Positions 1-9,927 are shown, counted from the stretch's first letter. The stretch is 64,000 nucleotides of DNA from Methylophaga sp. UBA3192 (GCA_002363955.1 DEXE01000006.1:575975-639974), one strand, 5' to 3'. The notes: a model not told the origin generated them from the sequence alone. Numbers and translations: made by a program.

Positions 1-778
1 ATCGTCCAACACCGTTTTCACCAGCAACCTTATTCAGATACGTCATCACTTGTGCAGGCGTCATACGCTCACCATTAATGGCAACGATGTCGCCTTTTTC
101 ATAGCTGAGTTCCAGATAAGTCGGTTTATCCGGTGCATTTTCAGGCGAAATAGACCAGCGCCACATGCTTTCTTCCGCTTCAGCCCATGGATCCTCAAGA
201 ATGCCGCCTTCATAGGAGATATGCAGCAAGTTGGCATCCATTGAGTAAGGTGATTTTTTACCTTGTTTCATTTCCACTGGAATACCATGCTTTTCGGCAT
301 AATCCAGCAGTTTTTGACGCGATAACAAATCCCATTCACGCCAAGGGGCGATGACTTTAATGTTTGGATTCAGGCCATAGGCACCCAATTCAAAACGTAC
401 CTGATCATTGCCTTTACCTGTGGCGCCGTGCGAGACCGCTTCGGCACCCGTTTGTGCCGCAATTTCAACCAGCCGTTTAGCAATTAACGGCCGGGCAATC
501 GAAGTACCTAACAGGTATTCACCCTCATATATGGCATTGGCACGGAACATCGGGAACACATAATCACGGGCAAATTCTTCACGCAAATCTTCAATATAAA
601 TTTCTTTGATGCCCAGAGATTGCGCCTTGGCGCGCGCCGGCTCGACTTCTTCACCTTGACCAAGATCGGCTGTAAAGGTCACCACTTCACATTGATATTT
701 ATCCTGCAGCCATTTAAGAATAACGGAAGTATCCAGACCACCTGAATAGGCTAGAACGACTTTTTTGATGTCAGACAT
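1..778 (-). CDS. argG: Argininosuccinate synthase, C-terminus cut by window edge
   Basis: Joins citrulline and aspartate using ATP to form argininosuccinate, the penultimate step of arginine synthesis in the cytosol. Translating the minus strand from 778 gives a protein starting MSDIKKVVLAYSGGLDTS, with the SGGLDTS ATP-binding P-loop near residues 11-17 and the downstream motif HGATGKGNDQVRFE typical of the family. About 259 residues are visible; the family is about 400 long, so the rest lies left of the window. The stretch is open throughout in this frame. It is transcribed away from dam and no downstream partner can be judged here. Confidence 0.95.
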   Translation of the reverse strand, partial: MSDIKKVVLAYSGGLDTSVILKWLQDKYQCEVVTFTADLGQGEEVEPARAKAQSLGIKEIYIEDLREEFARDYVFPMFRANAIYEGEYLLGTSIARPLIAKRLVEIAAQTGAEAVSHGATGKGNDQVRFELGAYGLNPNIKVIAPWREWDLLSRQKLLDYAEKHGIPVEMKQGKKSPYSMDANLLHISYEGGILEDPWAEAEESMWRWSISPENAPDKPTYLELSYEKGDIVAINGERMTPAQVMTYLNKVAGENGVGR

Positions 779-828
779 AAGTGGGGAAATCCTGTATCGA
801 AGAATGTAAAAAAGAATGCGTTATTGTA

Positions 829-1614
829 TCAAAATCCACGTAAAGCAAGCACTTCTCTTGCCGCCTGACGTTTATCTCCTTTGCAGCTGATAGTCCGCGG
901 AGCATCAAGAAATTTCAATGTAAAGCCAAGTTCACGGTAGAGTTTTTTAATGTTATCTGTAGCCTGATTGGACAGCACTACAGGCCCATTGTGATTGGCC
1001 AGCCATTCGGCTAACCGAACTTGATCATCCCAGTCAAAACCCTGCTGGGAATATTGTCGAAAAGGTACATCGTAAGGTGGATCAGCATAAATGAAATCAT
1101 TTGGCTTGATGTCGATCTGAGCAAAATCCGTATTGCTGAACTCCCATTTATTCAGCACCGATTGGTAAGACGCAAAGTCGCTGACATAATTAATCGTTTT
1201 ATAACGTCCAAAAGGTACGTTATAACCGCCGCTTTTATTAAAACGGCATAAACCGTTATAACCAGTGCGATTCAGATAATAAAACAACTGAGCACGTTCG
1301 GCATCGGTATGTGCTGCAATATCATTGAACTGTTTACGGTACTGGTAATAAAGCTGCTCATCATTTGCCAGTGGTAAATCGATTGTCAAACCTTGCTGCA
1401 ATTGTTGATAAAAATTGATCAGCGCCGGATTTAAATCATTCAGTAATGCCTTATCAGGATTTAGCCCTAACGCCACAGACAAGCCACCACAAAACGGTTC
1501 TACCAGACGATAATCAGGAAACTGTTTCCACAAATCGCGTAATCTGGGAATTAACCAGCGTTTACCACCAGCCCATTTCAATGGCGGTTTAAGCAAAGAA
1601 GCTTCTCTGGTCAT
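829..1614 (-). CDS. dam: Dam-family (D12 class) DNA adenine N6-methyltransferase
   Basis: Transfers a methyl group from S-adenosylmethionine to adenine N6, most likely in GATC, for mismatch repair and replication control. The 261-residue protein has the N-terminal KWAGGKRWL motif, the SAM-binding segment LVEPFCGGLSV near residues 37-47, and the catalytic DPPY near residue 178. Length is close to E. coli Dam (278). It is a lone gene between lpdA and argG with no restriction enzyme beside it, which favours a housekeeping Dam over a restriction-modification enzyme. Sequence specificity cannot be proved from the sequence. The ribosome site before the start is weak. Confidence 0.88.
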   Translation of the reverse strand: MTREASLLKPPLKWAGGKRWLIPRLRDLWKQFPDYRLVEPFCGGLSVALGLNPDKALLNDLNPALINFYQQLQQGLTIDLPLANDEQLYYQYRKQFNDIAAHTDAERAQLFYYLNRTGYNGLCRFNKSGGYNVPFGRYKTINYVSDFASYQSVLNKWEFSNTDFAQIDIKPNDFIYADPPYDVPFRQYSQQGFDWDDQVRLAEWLANHNGPVVLSNQATDNIKKLYRELGFTLKFLDAPRTISCKGDKRQAAREVLALRGF

Positions 1615-1729
1615 AGCTGAATTGTCACCGATCGATTCCGCTGCATGAAAAGCAGTTCATTACTGATTGCTGAGTTGAGATTATCTATCCGTTCGGAAGC
1701 TGAATCGGCCCCGAACGGATAGTCTGATA

Positions 1730-3523
1730 TTACTTGGAATGCAATGTTTTGCGTGGCGGCATCAGATCGGTAATATTGCCCTCTGCCATTTCCGCTGCAA
1801 ACGCAAAAGTCTCTGACAAAGTAGGATGCGGATGAATGGTTAAACCAATATCTTCTGCATCAGCGCCCATTTCAAGCGCCAATACCGCCTCGGCGATTAA
1901 CTCACCGGCATTTGGTCCAACAATACCGGCACCAAGTAAACGACCAGTTTCTTTGTCAAACAAGGCTTTGGTGAGTCCTTCATCACGATCCACACTCAAG
2001 CTACGGCCACTGGCTGCCCAAGGAAACGCACCTTTAACATACTCGATGCCCTGCTTTTTAGCGTCATCTTCACTCAATCCCATCCAGGCAACTTCCGGAT
2101 CGGTATAAGCCACAGAAGGAATCGTCATGGGATCAAAAGCCACTTTTTTACCGGCGATATGCTCTGCTGCCACTTTGCCTTCATGCGTCGCTTTATGCGC
2201 CAGCATAGGTTGGCCGACAATGTCACCAATCGCATAAATATGAGGCACGTTGGTCTGCATCTGCTGATTGACTTCAATAAAGCCATAATCATCGACGTTC
2301 ACACCAGCAGCTTCTGCATTAATCAATTTACCGTTGGGTGAACGGCCTACTGCCACCAGAATTTTGTCATACGTTTGCGGTTCCGGTGCTTTGTCACCTT
2401 CAAACGTGACTTTCAAGCCGGATTTAAGCGCATCAATTTTGCTGATTTTGGTTTTCAGATAAATCGCTTTGTACTGTTTCTGAATATGGTTATGCAACGG
2501 TTTGACCAGATCCTTATCCGCGCCGGGAATCAGACTGTCCTGTAATTCGACAACACTGATTTCAGAACCCAGAGCGTTGTATACCGTTGCCATTTCCAGA
2601 CCGATAATACCGCCACCAATCACCAGCAGTTTTTTGGGAATATCTTCCAATTCCAATGCATCGGTGGAATCCATCATCCGTGGATCATCATTGGGGAAGA
2701 CAGGAATTTTCGTTACACGTGAACCCGCAGCAATAATACAATTTTCAAAACTGATGGTTTTATCGCCATCTTCTGTCTTGACCTGCATTAAATTGGTACT
2801 GGAGAACTGTGCTTCACCATGTACCACAGCCACTTTACGTTGCTTGGCCAACGCTGATAATCCACCAGTCAGCTTGGAAACAATTCCGTCTTTCCAATCT
2901 GCGACTTTGCGAATATCAATTTTCGGCGCACCAAAGGTCACACCATTATCAGCGATATGTCTCGCTTCATTAATAACGTGAGCGGTATGCAATAGAGCTT
3001 TTGAAGGAATACAACCAACATTCAGACACACACCGCCAATACGTTGATGACGTTCAATCAATATCACCTGCTTGCCTAAGTCTGCTGCACGGAATGCCGC
3101 GGTATAACCGCCAGGACCAGAGCCCAGTACAACGACTTCGGCATGCATATCGGCATCGGTTGGGATGTCCTTTTTAGCAACCGGTGCTGCATTGGATTTT
3201 TCAGCAGGTTTTTCTGTTTCCGTGTCAGCAGGTTTAGCAGCTTCAGTTTTCGTTTCTGCCGCTTTATCTTCTGCGGCGGAATCTGCTTCGGTTTCCAGCG
3301 TCAGAATCACATCACCCTGAGCAACTTTATCACCCACTTTGACTTTCAATGACTTGATGACACCAGCATCAGAGCTAGGGATTTCCATTGCGGCTTTATC
3401 AGATTCCAGCGTGATAATGTCTTGATTCGCGGTGACTGACTCTCCTTCTGAAACCAGGATTTCAATAATTTCAACCGCATCAAAATCGCCGATATCCGGA
3501 ACTTTGACTTCAATCAAACTCAT
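1730..3523 (-). CDS. lpdA: Dihydrolipoyl dehydrogenase (E3) with N-terminal lipoyl domain
   Basis: FAD enzyme that reoxidises dihydrolipoyl groups of the pyruvate dehydrogenase complex with NAD+. Residues 1-80 form a lipoyl domain with the lysine in ESDKAAMEIP. An Ala/Pro/Lys/Glu-rich linker spans about 82-125. The flavoprotein follows, with the redox disulfide GGVCLNVGCIPSK, an NAD-binding GGGIIGLEMA segment and the C-terminal catalytic HPHPTLSE. At 597 residues it is about 120 longer than a plain E3 because of the extra domain, an arrangement known in some proteobacteria. Its ATG overlaps the aceF stop by 4 bases and AAGG sits 8 bases upstream, so it is last in aceE-aceF-lpdA. Confidence 0.95.
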   Translation of the reverse strand: MSLIEVKVPDIGDFDAVEIIEILVSEGESVTANQDIITLESDKAAMEIPSSDAGVIKSLKVKVGDKVAQGDVILTLETEADSAAEDKAAETKTEAAKPADTETEKPAEKSNAAPVAKKDIPTDADMHAEVVVLGSGPGGYTAAFRAADLGKQVILIERHQRIGGVCLNVGCIPSKALLHTAHVINEARHIADNGVTFGAPKIDIRKVADWKDGIVSKLTGGLSALAKQRKVAVVHGEAQFSSTNLMQVKTEDGDKTISFENCIIAAGSRVTKIPVFPNDDPRMMDSTDALELEDIPKKLLVIGGGIIGLEMATVYNALGSEISVVELQDSLIPGADKDLVKPLHNHIQKQYKAIYLKTKISKIDALKSGLKVTFEGDKAPEPQTYDKILVAVGRSPNGKLINAEAAGVNVDDYGFIEVNQQMQTNVPHIYAIGDIVGQPMLAHKATHEGKVAAEHIAGKKVAFDPMTIPSVAYTDPEVAWMGLSEDDAKKQGIEYVKGAFPWAASGRSLSVDRDEGLTKALFDKETGRLLGAGIVGPNAGELIAEAVLALEMGADAEDIGLTIHPHPTLSETFAFAAEMAEGNITDLMPPRKTLHSK

Positions 3524-4839
3524 AACAAGACCTTTCTGATATCCGATAACATCTGATTCAACATCACAGTGAATCGAGCACCTGCTGCACCATCAATCAC
3601 CCGATGGTCGTATGAAATAGACAGTGGCAACATCAAACGAGGTTCAAATTCCTTGCCATTCCACACCGGTTTCATCTGGTGGCGACTCACCCCCAGAATA
3701 GCGACTTCAGGTGCATTGACAATCGGGGTAAAGAATTGACCGCCAATACCTCCTAGACTGGAAATAGAAAAGGTCCCACCCTGTAAATCTTTCGCTGTTA
3801 AGGTTCCTTCACGCGCACGGACACTGATTTCACCCAGTTCACCGGCCAGTTCCAGGAAGCCTTTTTTATCGACATCCCGAATAACCGGAACCATCAAACC
3901 ATTGGGTGTATCTACTGCTACACCGATGTTGTAATACTTTTTGTAAATCAGGCTTTGTTTATCTTCGCTTAACGAGGCGTTAAATTCCGGATACTGTCGC
4001 AGGCAGGCGACAACTGCTTTCATAATGAACACCAACGGCGTCAGACTGACACCCTTCTTGGCAGCCATTTCTTTATTTTCCTGACGGAATTCTTCCAGCT
4101 CAGTGATATCGGCTTCATCAAATTGCGTTACATGTGGAATATTCAACCAGCAAGCATGCAGATGTTTGCCGGAAATTTTCTTGATGCGTGACAGTTCTTT
4201 GCTTTCAATTTCACCGAACTGTTCAAAGTTGACTACAGGAACAGATGGGATTCCGGCACCGTCGGCTGCTTTTGGTGCTGGTGCATTCATGACCTGTTTA
4301 ACAAAGTTTTGGACATCTTCTTTGGTAATACGGCCTTTTTGTCCACTACCGACAACCGCAGCCAAAGGCACACCTAATTCACGAGCAAACTGTCTTACAG
4401 ATGGTGAGGCATGTGAAGGTTTTTTAGCTGAACCGGTATCCGGTGCATAAGGCAATGTTTCAGTTCTTTCTGGCTCAGGATTCGCTACTGTAGGTGTCGG
4501 TGCCGGTTTACTCTCAGCCGCAGCAGGTTTTTCTTTCTCTGCTGGTTTACTTTCTGCTGCTTTTTCAGCCGGCTTTTCGTTTTCTTCAGCGCCGGCATCA
4601 GAAGATTCAATCAAGGCAATAACTGAACCTTCACTGACCTTATCACCGACTTTGACTTTCATTTCCTTGATTGTACCGCTTAGCGATGATGGAATTTCCA
4701 TCATCGCTTTATCGGATTCAATGGTGATCACTTCCTGATCAGCATTGATTGAATCACCTTCAGCAACTAATACTTCAATGATTTCAACGCTATCAAAATC
4801 ACCAATGTCCGGGACTTTTAATTCGATTAAATCTGCCAT
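3520..4839 (-). CDS. aceF: Pyruvate dehydrogenase E2, dihydrolipoamide acetyltransferase
   Basis: Forms the core of the pyruvate dehydrogenase complex and moves the acetyl group from lipoamide to CoA. The 439-residue protein holds one lipoyl domain (residues 1-78, ESDKAMMEIP), a long Ala/Pro/Glu/Lys linker, a peripheral-subunit binding domain around 143-180, and the acetyltransferase domain from about 210 with the C-terminal SYDHRVIDGAAG motif containing the catalytic His and Asp-Gly. E. coli AceF has three lipoyl domains; here one is on E2 and another sits on E3. The gene starts 3 bases after the aceE stop. Confidence 0.95.
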   Translation of the reverse strand: MADLIELKVPDIGDFDSVEIIEVLVAEGDSINADQEVITIESDKAMMEIPSSLSGTIKEMKVKVGDKVSEGSVIALIESSDAGAEENEKPAEKAAESKPAEKEKPAAAESKPAPTPTVANPEPERTETLPYAPDTGSAKKPSHASPSVRQFARELGVPLAAVVGSGQKGRITKEDVQNFVKQVMNAPAPKAADGAGIPSVPVVNFEQFGEIESKELSRIKKISGKHLHACWLNIPHVTQFDEADITELEEFRQENKEMAAKKGVSLTPLVFIMKAVVACLRQYPEFNASLSEDKQSLIYKKYYNIGVAVDTPNGLMVPVIRDVDKKGFLELAGELGEISVRAREGTLTAKDLQGGTFSISSLGGIGGQFFTPIVNAPEVAILGVSRHQMKPVWNGKEFEPRLMLPLSISYDHRVIDGAAGARFTVMLNQMLSDIRKVLL

Positions 4840-4842
4840 GTT

Positions 4843-7497
4843 TTAAACCTTAACTGGATTCGTTGCGTCAGCATCAATTTTGTATTGCTTAATAGCTTTT
4901 GCAACCACATCGTATTTAACAGCACCTTCATCAGCCAATGCACTGAGGGTGGCGACAACCACGTGATATCGATCCACTTCGAAGAAGCTGCGCAATCTTT
5001 CACGGGTATCACTGCGACCAAAGCCATCGGTACCCAGTACAACATAACGCTGTTTGATCCAGGGACGTAATTGCTCCGCATACAGACGCATGTAATCTGT
5101 GGAAGCCACTACAACGCCCTCCTGGTCATCCAGGCATTGTGAAATATAGCTGGTTTTTTTCTCAGCAGTTGGATGCAGACGGTTATAACGATCCACATCC
5201 ATACCATCCCGAACCAGTTCATTCACACTGGTCGCACTCCACACATTGGCAGAAACATTCCAGTCTTTTTCCAGCATTTCAGCAGCTGCTTCCACTTCAC
5301 GGAGAATAGTGCCGCTACCGAGAAGCTGCGCTTTAATCTTGTGTTTGCCACCTGATTTAAGCTTATAGAGACCTTTGATAATGCCCTCTTCCACACCTTT
5401 TGGCATAGCAGGATGGGTATAGTTTTCATTCATCGCGGTGATGTAATAAAACACGCCTTCCTGTTGTTCATACATTCGGCGCATGCCTTCATGTACGATG
5501 ATAGCCATTTCATAAGCATAGGTCGGATCATAGCTGATGCAGTTAGGAATGGTGTTTGCCAGAATCAGACTGTGTCCATCCTGATGCTGCAAACCTTCAC
5601 CGTTCAGTGTTGTACGGCCTGCAGTACCACCGATCAGGAAACCTTTGGCCTGGATATCACCGGCCAACCAGCACAAATCACCTACACGCTGGAAACCAAA
5701 CATCGAGTAATAGATATAGAACGGCACCATATTAACGTTGTAGTTTGAATACGCCGTGGCCGCAGAAACCCACTCGGACATTGAACCGGCTTCGTTAATA
5801 CCTTCCTCCAGGATCTGGCCTTTGGTATCTTCGCGATACCACATGACTTTTCCGGAATCTTCGGGTTCGTACATCTGGCCGGAAGATGAATAAATACCGA
5901 TAGAACGGAACAGACCTTCCATACCAAAGGTACGCGCTTCATCCGGCACGATTGGTACGATGTTTTTACCGATTTTCTTATCACGAATTAATGCGGTAAT
6001 TATTCGTACAAAGGCCATCGTAGTAGATAACTCACGATCCCCACTGTCTTTTAGTACTGCATCAAAAATGCTTAATGGCGGAAGTTCCAGTGCCGGAGCA
6101 CTATGGCTGCGTTTAGGAATAAACCCACCCAGCTCTTTTCGACGTTCCAGCAGATATTTTTTCTCTTCACTGTCATCATCCAGTTTGATATACGGAATTT
6201 CTTCGATTTCATCGTCTGGAATGGGGATATTGAAACGGTCACGGAAGCGTTTCATGTGCTCCAGTTCCATTTTCTTCTGCTGGTGAGTCGTGTTCTGACC
6301 TTCACCCGCCTGACCCAGTCCATACCCTTTAACGGTTTTCGCCAGGATAACAGTGGGTTGCCCCTGATGGTCCACTGCACGTTTATAAGCGGCATAAATC
6401 TTACGCGGATCGTGGCCGCCACGACTCAAGTGCCAGATATCCTCATCGGTCATATCTGAAACCATATCCAGCAGCTCAGGGTATTTACCAAAGAAATGCT
6501 TACGTACATAAGCACCATCTTTTGCTTTGTAATTCTGGTATTCGCCGTCGACGACTTCTTCCATGCGTTTCAGCAACAAGCCTTTGGTATCCCTTGCCAG
6601 TAATTGATCCCAACCACTGCCCCAGATAACTTTTAATACATTCCAGCCAGCACCACGGAATAAAGCTTCAAGTTCCTGGATTATTTTGCCATTACCACGA
6701 ACCGGACCGTCAAGACGTTGCAGGTTGCAGTTGACAACAAAGATCAGATTATCGAGTTTTTCACGACCAGCCAGTGTAATAGCGCCTAAAGATTCCGGCT
6801 CATCCATCTCACCATCGCCCAGATACGCCCATACATGGCGACCTGATGTTTTGGCGATTTCGCGATGATGCATGTATTTCATGAATCGCGCTTGATAGAT
6901 GGAAAGAATTGGACCAAGGCCCATTGAAACGGTGGGGAACTGCCAGTAATCTGGCATTAACCATGGATGCGGATAGGAAGACAACCCCTTACCATCGACT
7001 TCAAAGCGGAAATTATCCAATTGGTCTTCCGTCAGACGGCCTTCCAGGAAAGATCGAGCATAGATGCCCGGTGCAGAGTGACCCTGAACAAACACCATAT
7101 CGGCGCCTTCTTCATGGTTATCACCTCTGTAGAAATGATTAAACCCTACATCATAAAGTGTTGCCGCAGATGAGAAGCTCGCAATATGTCCGCCGACAGC
7201 ACCGGGTTTCATATTGGCCTTAACCACCATCGCCATTGCGTTCCAACGGATATACGATCTGAGCTTATGCTCCATTGCCTGATCACCAGGAATGCGTTCC
7301 TGTTGATCCACCGGAATGGTATTTACGTATGCGGTATTAGCACTATAAGGCAGATTGACACCACTACGGCGGGCCTTATCAATGAGTTTTTCAATAATGT
7401 AATGGGCTTTTTCGTCACCGGCCGCTTCAAGCACAGACTCCAGAGCGTCCAACCATTCTTGCGTTTCTTGTGGATCGTGATCGACAAAATCAGTCAT
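4843..7497 (-). CDS. aceE: Pyruvate dehydrogenase E1, homodimeric type
   Basis: Thiamin-diphosphate enzyme that decarboxylates pyruvate and acetylates the lipoyl group of E2. The protein of 884 residues matches the E. coli AceE length class, not the two-subunit alpha/beta type. The thiamin-diphosphate motif starts GDGEMDEPES and ends NCNLQRLDG. I place the start at MTDFVDHD (7497) because AAGAAGG lies 7 bases before it; a longer reading from 7518 lacks such a site. First gene of aceE-aceF-lpdA. No pdhR regulator lies upstream within the window. Confidence 0.95.
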   Translation of the reverse strand: MTDFVDHDPQETQEWLDALESVLEAAGDEKAHYIIEKLIDKARRSGVNLPYSANTAYVNTIPVDQQERIPGDQAMEHKLRSYIRWNAMAMVVKANMKPGAVGGHIASFSSAATLYDVGFNHFYRGDNHEEGADMVFVQGHSAPGIYARSFLEGRLTEDQLDNFRFEVDGKGLSSYPHPWLMPDYWQFPTVSMGLGPILSIYQARFMKYMHHREIAKTSGRHVWAYLGDGEMDEPESLGAITLAGREKLDNLIFVVNCNLQRLDGPVRGNGKIIQELEALFRGAGWNVLKVIWGSGWDQLLARDTKGLLLKRMEEVVDGEYQNYKAKDGAYVRKHFFGKYPELLDMVSDMTDEDIWHLSRGGHDPRKIYAAYKRAVDHQGQPTVILAKTVKGYGLGQAGEGQNTTHQQKKMELEHMKRFRDRFNIPIPDDEIEEIPYIKLDDDSEEKKYLLERRKELGGFIPKRSHSAPALELPPLSIFDAVLKDSGDRELSTTMAFVRIITALIRDKKIGKNIVPIVPDEARTFGMEGLFRSIGIYSSSGQMYEPEDSGKVMWYREDTKGQILEEGINEAGSMSEWVSAATAYSNYNVNMVPFYIYYSMFGFQRVGDLCWLAGDIQAKGFLIGGTAGRTTLNGEGLQHQDGHSLILANTIPNCISYDPTYAYEMAIIVHEGMRRMYEQQEGVFYYITAMNENYTHPAMPKGVEEGIIKGLYKLKSGGKHKIKAQLLGSGTILREVEAAAEMLEKDWNVSANVWSATSVNELVRDGMDVDRYNRLHPTAEKKTSYISQCLDDQEGVVVASTDYMRLYAEQLRPWIKQRYVVLGTDGFGRSDTRERLRSFFEVDRYHVVVATLSALADEGAVKYDVVAKAIKQYKIDADATNPVKV

Positions 7498-7643
7498 ATA
7501 TACCTTCTTAAATCTCAACGCGATAAATTACAGCCGCACATTGTAACAGTTTTTGTTTAATTCACACTCAGATGCGAGGACAAAAGCCTGCTACAGCGCC
7601 ATTCTGGCAAGAAAATCAAAACCTTGTGGAAAAATTAAATACT

Positions 7644-7679
7644 GAAAAAAAGCCGTAAAAGCCAATGAAATTGGCTTCA
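7644..7679 (-). terminator. Rho-independent terminator after msrQ
   Basis: On the minus strand the inverted repeat AAGCCAAT/ATTGGCTT has a three-base loop and is followed within about ten bases by a run of seven T. The 5' arm overlaps the msrQ stop codon. It ends the peptide-doxX-msrP-msrQ transcript before aceE. Confidence 0.75.
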
Positions 7680-8279
7680 GGAACCTGCTACCTGATGACG
7701 CCGACGCTGGCTAAACACTCTGAATCCCAACAACAGGATAGCAATCAATAAATAAATTAACGGCTCGGTTTTATCTTGCTTGACCAGCATATAAAAATGC
7801 ACACAAGAAAGCACGACAATCAGATAAATTAAGTAATGCAGTTTTTTCCAGCGACGCCCCCCTAACCTCTTTATCATCTTATCAGTAGACGTTATCGTTA
7901 ATGGAATGAGCAGGATAAAGCTGATAAACCCGATGGTAATGAAGGGACGCTTGACAATATCCAGCCATATTTCATGCAGATCAAAAAACTGATCCAGTCC
8001 AAGATACAACAGCATATGCAGGCTGGCATAAAAGAACGCAAACAAACCCAACATGCGGCGAAATCGGATAAATTCATTGATTCCTGTGAGCTTGCGTAAA
8101 GGTGATATGAATAATGTCACCATAATAAACCGTAATGCCCATACGCCTGTATCACGGGTAATGGCTTCAATGGGGTTAGCTCCCAATTGATCCGATATCA
8201 GTGCATAGCTCAGCCAGAATAAAGGTAGTAATGAGATACTGAAAACCAGTATTTTCAGCCCGGCAACATGCTTTCTCAT
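7677..8279 (-). CDS. msrQ: MsrQ (YedZ), haem-binding membrane subunit of methionine sulfoxide reductase
   Basis: Inner-membrane b-type haem protein that passes electrons from the quinone pool or flavin to the periplasmic reductase MsrP. The 200-residue protein has about six hydrophobic segments and histidines within them (for example LHMLLYLGL and the segment KKLHYLIYLIVVLSCVHFY), as in the ferric-reductase-like YedZ family. Length fits the family (about 200). The ATG overlaps the msrP stop by one base, so the two are translationally coupled. Confidence 0.92.
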   Translation of the reverse strand: MRKHVAGLKILVFSISLLPLFWLSYALISDQLGANPIEAITRDTGVWALRFIMVTLFISPLRKLTGINEFIRFRRMLGLFAFFYASLHMLLYLGLDQFFDLHEIWLDIVKRPFITIGFISFILLIPLTITSTDKMIKRLGGRRWKKLHYLIYLIVVLSCVHFYMLVKQDKTEPLIYLLIAILLLGFRVFSQRRRHQVAGS

Positions 8280-9235
8280 TAGAAATAGCGTTTCAGATCC
8301 ATGCCGTTGTACAACGCTGCGACTTCTTCACCATAACCGTTAAACATAAGCGTTTCACGTTTGAGGAATTCGCCAATACGTCTTTCGCGACGTTGACTCC
8401 AGCGTGGATGGTTTACATCCGGGTTCACATTGGAATAAAAACCGTATTCACCTGCATTAGCCTGCACCCAGGCCGTTAACGGCATTTCTTCTACAAAGCG
8501 AATTCGTACAATCGATTTGATACTTTTAAAACCATATTTCCAGGGCACGACCAGACGAATCGGTGCACCATTCTGACCAGGCATTTCCCGGCCATATAAC
8601 CCCACGGCAAGTAATGTCAACGGATGTATTGCCTCATCAATTCGCAAGCCTTCAAGGTAGGGCCAGTTTAAAACCCGGCGACGCTGACCCGGCATTTGCT
8701 CGGGATCATACAATGTCGTAAATTCAACAAATTTGGCTTTGGAGTTGGGTTGTGCCTGTTTTAAAAGCTCCGCTAATGGAAATCCCACCCAGGGAATGAC
8801 CATCGACCAGCCTTCCACACAACGTAGACGATAAATCCGTTCTTCCAGGCTTTGCGCTTGAATCAGTTCGTTATAGTCATATTTTCCCGGCTTGTCGCAT
8901 TCACCATCAATCGTCACTATCCAGGGCTCACTGCGATCCGGAAAATCAGCGGCTAACGCCGATGGTGATTCTTTATCGGTGCCAAATTCATAGAAATTAT
9001 TGTATGTCGTAATGGATTCATAGGTGGTGAGCTTTTCATCAGTAGAAAAACTACTTTTTCCGAGATTGTCAAAAGATTCACCTGTCGGCGCTTTTGCTGC
9101 AAAACTTAGCGGCATGGCACTTGCTGCCGCCAATCCGGCTGCACCATTGATAAATTGTCGGCGATTCAGATAGACCTTATAGTCAGTGACTTCAGATTCA
9201 GGAATATCCCAGGAATGTTTTTTACGAATCCACAT
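8279..9235 (-). CDS. msrP: MsrP (YedY), periplasmic molybdopterin methionine sulfoxide reductase
   Basis: Repairs oxidised methionine in envelope proteins, both R and S sulfoxides, using a molybdenum cofactor. The 318-residue protein opens with a Tat signal having the twin arginine in NRRQFINGAAG (Arg25-Arg26) and a hydrophobic Ala-rich segment. The cofactor-ligating cysteine is in RCVEGWSM about residue 140. Length and motifs match E. coli YedY. The gene overlaps the end of doxX by 14 bases and is coupled to msrQ. In other bacteria msrPQ responds to hypochlorite or copper; here a sigma factor locus lies just upstream. Confidence 0.95.
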   Translation of the reverse strand: MWIRKKHSWDIPESEVTDYKVYLNRRQFINGAAGLAAASAMPLSFAAKAPTGESFDNLGKSSFSTDEKLTTYESITTYNNFYEFGTDKESPSALAADFPDRSEPWIVTIDGECDKPGKYDYNELIQAQSLEERIYRLRCVEGWSMVIPWVGFPLAELLKQAQPNSKAKFVEFTTLYDPEQMPGQRRRVLNWPYLEGLRIDEAIHPLTLLAVGLYGREMPGQNGAPIRLVVPWKYGFKSIKSIVRIRFVEEMPLTAWVQANAGEYGFYSNVNPDVNHPRWSQRRERRIGEFLKRETLMFNGYGEEVAALYNGMDLKRYF

Positions 9236-9857
9236 GATTCACCTCATTGGGTTTAAAGCGTTTGGCCAACCAGTAATCCACACTGATATATCGACCAGCC
9301 CCGATAAAAAATAATGTCAGCAACATAACAAAGTACGTTGCAGCAAACTCGATACCATTATTGAGTACAACCAGACTGCCATGTTCCGTCAGCCAGCTAT
9401 AATTTCCATGTTCCTGCAGGATAGATTTCGCACGATCTAACCGTTCGATTGCCGCCGGAGCATTTTCCGCAGCAAAGGCACTCATCGGATCGTGAATCGC
9501 CTGCCAGCCGTTCTTCCAATGCACACTGAAAGCCGCAACCAGCATCGTTATCATTAACGGAATACTGACCCAGCGCACTGCCAGACCCAGTAATAACAGA
9601 ATGGCACCAAAATATTCAGCCCCCCAGGCCAGATAGGCCATCAGTTCAGGAAACGGTAAACCCAGGCCCCAATCCGGATTGGCAAACCAGTCAATGGTAT
9701 TCTGTAAAGAACTGTCAGGATTAAAGGGGTTCCATTTGTTATTGGCAGCTACCCAGAATACCGGTATCAAGTAAGCTCTCAATAACAAGGGTGCCAGAAA
9801 ATCTACGTTTCGAGTGGTATTCAATAAATGCTGCAGACTAGCGATGAATTTAACCAT
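9222..9857 (-). CDS. DoxX family inner-membrane protein
   Basis: A 211-residue protein with about four hydrophobic segments (for example around residues 68-90, FPELMAYLAWGAEYFGAILL, and 165-190), matching the DoxX/SURF4-like family. DoxX proteins often sit next to oxidative-stress and metallophore-type peptide genes, but the biochemical role is unsettled. An insertion between the second and third membrane segments carries a charged stretch (about residues 115-150) that would be outside the membrane. It lies between the Cys-rich peptide gene and msrP and overlaps msrP, so it is likely part of the same response. Confidence 0.8.
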   Translation of the reverse strand: MVKFIASLQHLLNTTRNVDFLAPLLLRAYLIPVFWVAANNKWNPFNPDSSLQNTIDWFANPDWGLGLPFPELMAYLAWGAEYFGAILLLLGLAVRWVSIPLMITMLVAAFSVHWKNGWQAIHDPMSAFAAENAPAAIERLDRAKSILQEHGNYSWLTEHGSLVVLNNGIEFAATYFVMLLTLFFIGAGRYISVDYWLAKRFKPNEVNHVDS

Positions 9858-9878
9858 TTTTATAACCTCTCAGAGGAA

Positions 9879-9902
9879 AACAGGGGCTTAACGCCCCTGC
9901 TA
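9879..9902 (-). terminator. Hairpin between Cys-rich peptide gene and doxX
   Basis: A perfect 7-bp stem CAGGGGC/GCCCCTG with a five-base loop, followed on the minus strand by TTTTCC. The short T run suggests a leaky terminator or mRNA 3'-end stabiliser, which would make the peptide more abundant than the downstream doxX-msrPQ products. Confidence 0.55.
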
Positions 9903-9927
9903 TTTTGGTTAATCACGATAAATTGAA

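Noticed and set aside
1836..2981. Plus-strand open frames over the lpdA gene
   Set aside because: They are antisense shadows of a clear lpdA coding frame and show no known motifs or ribosome sites.
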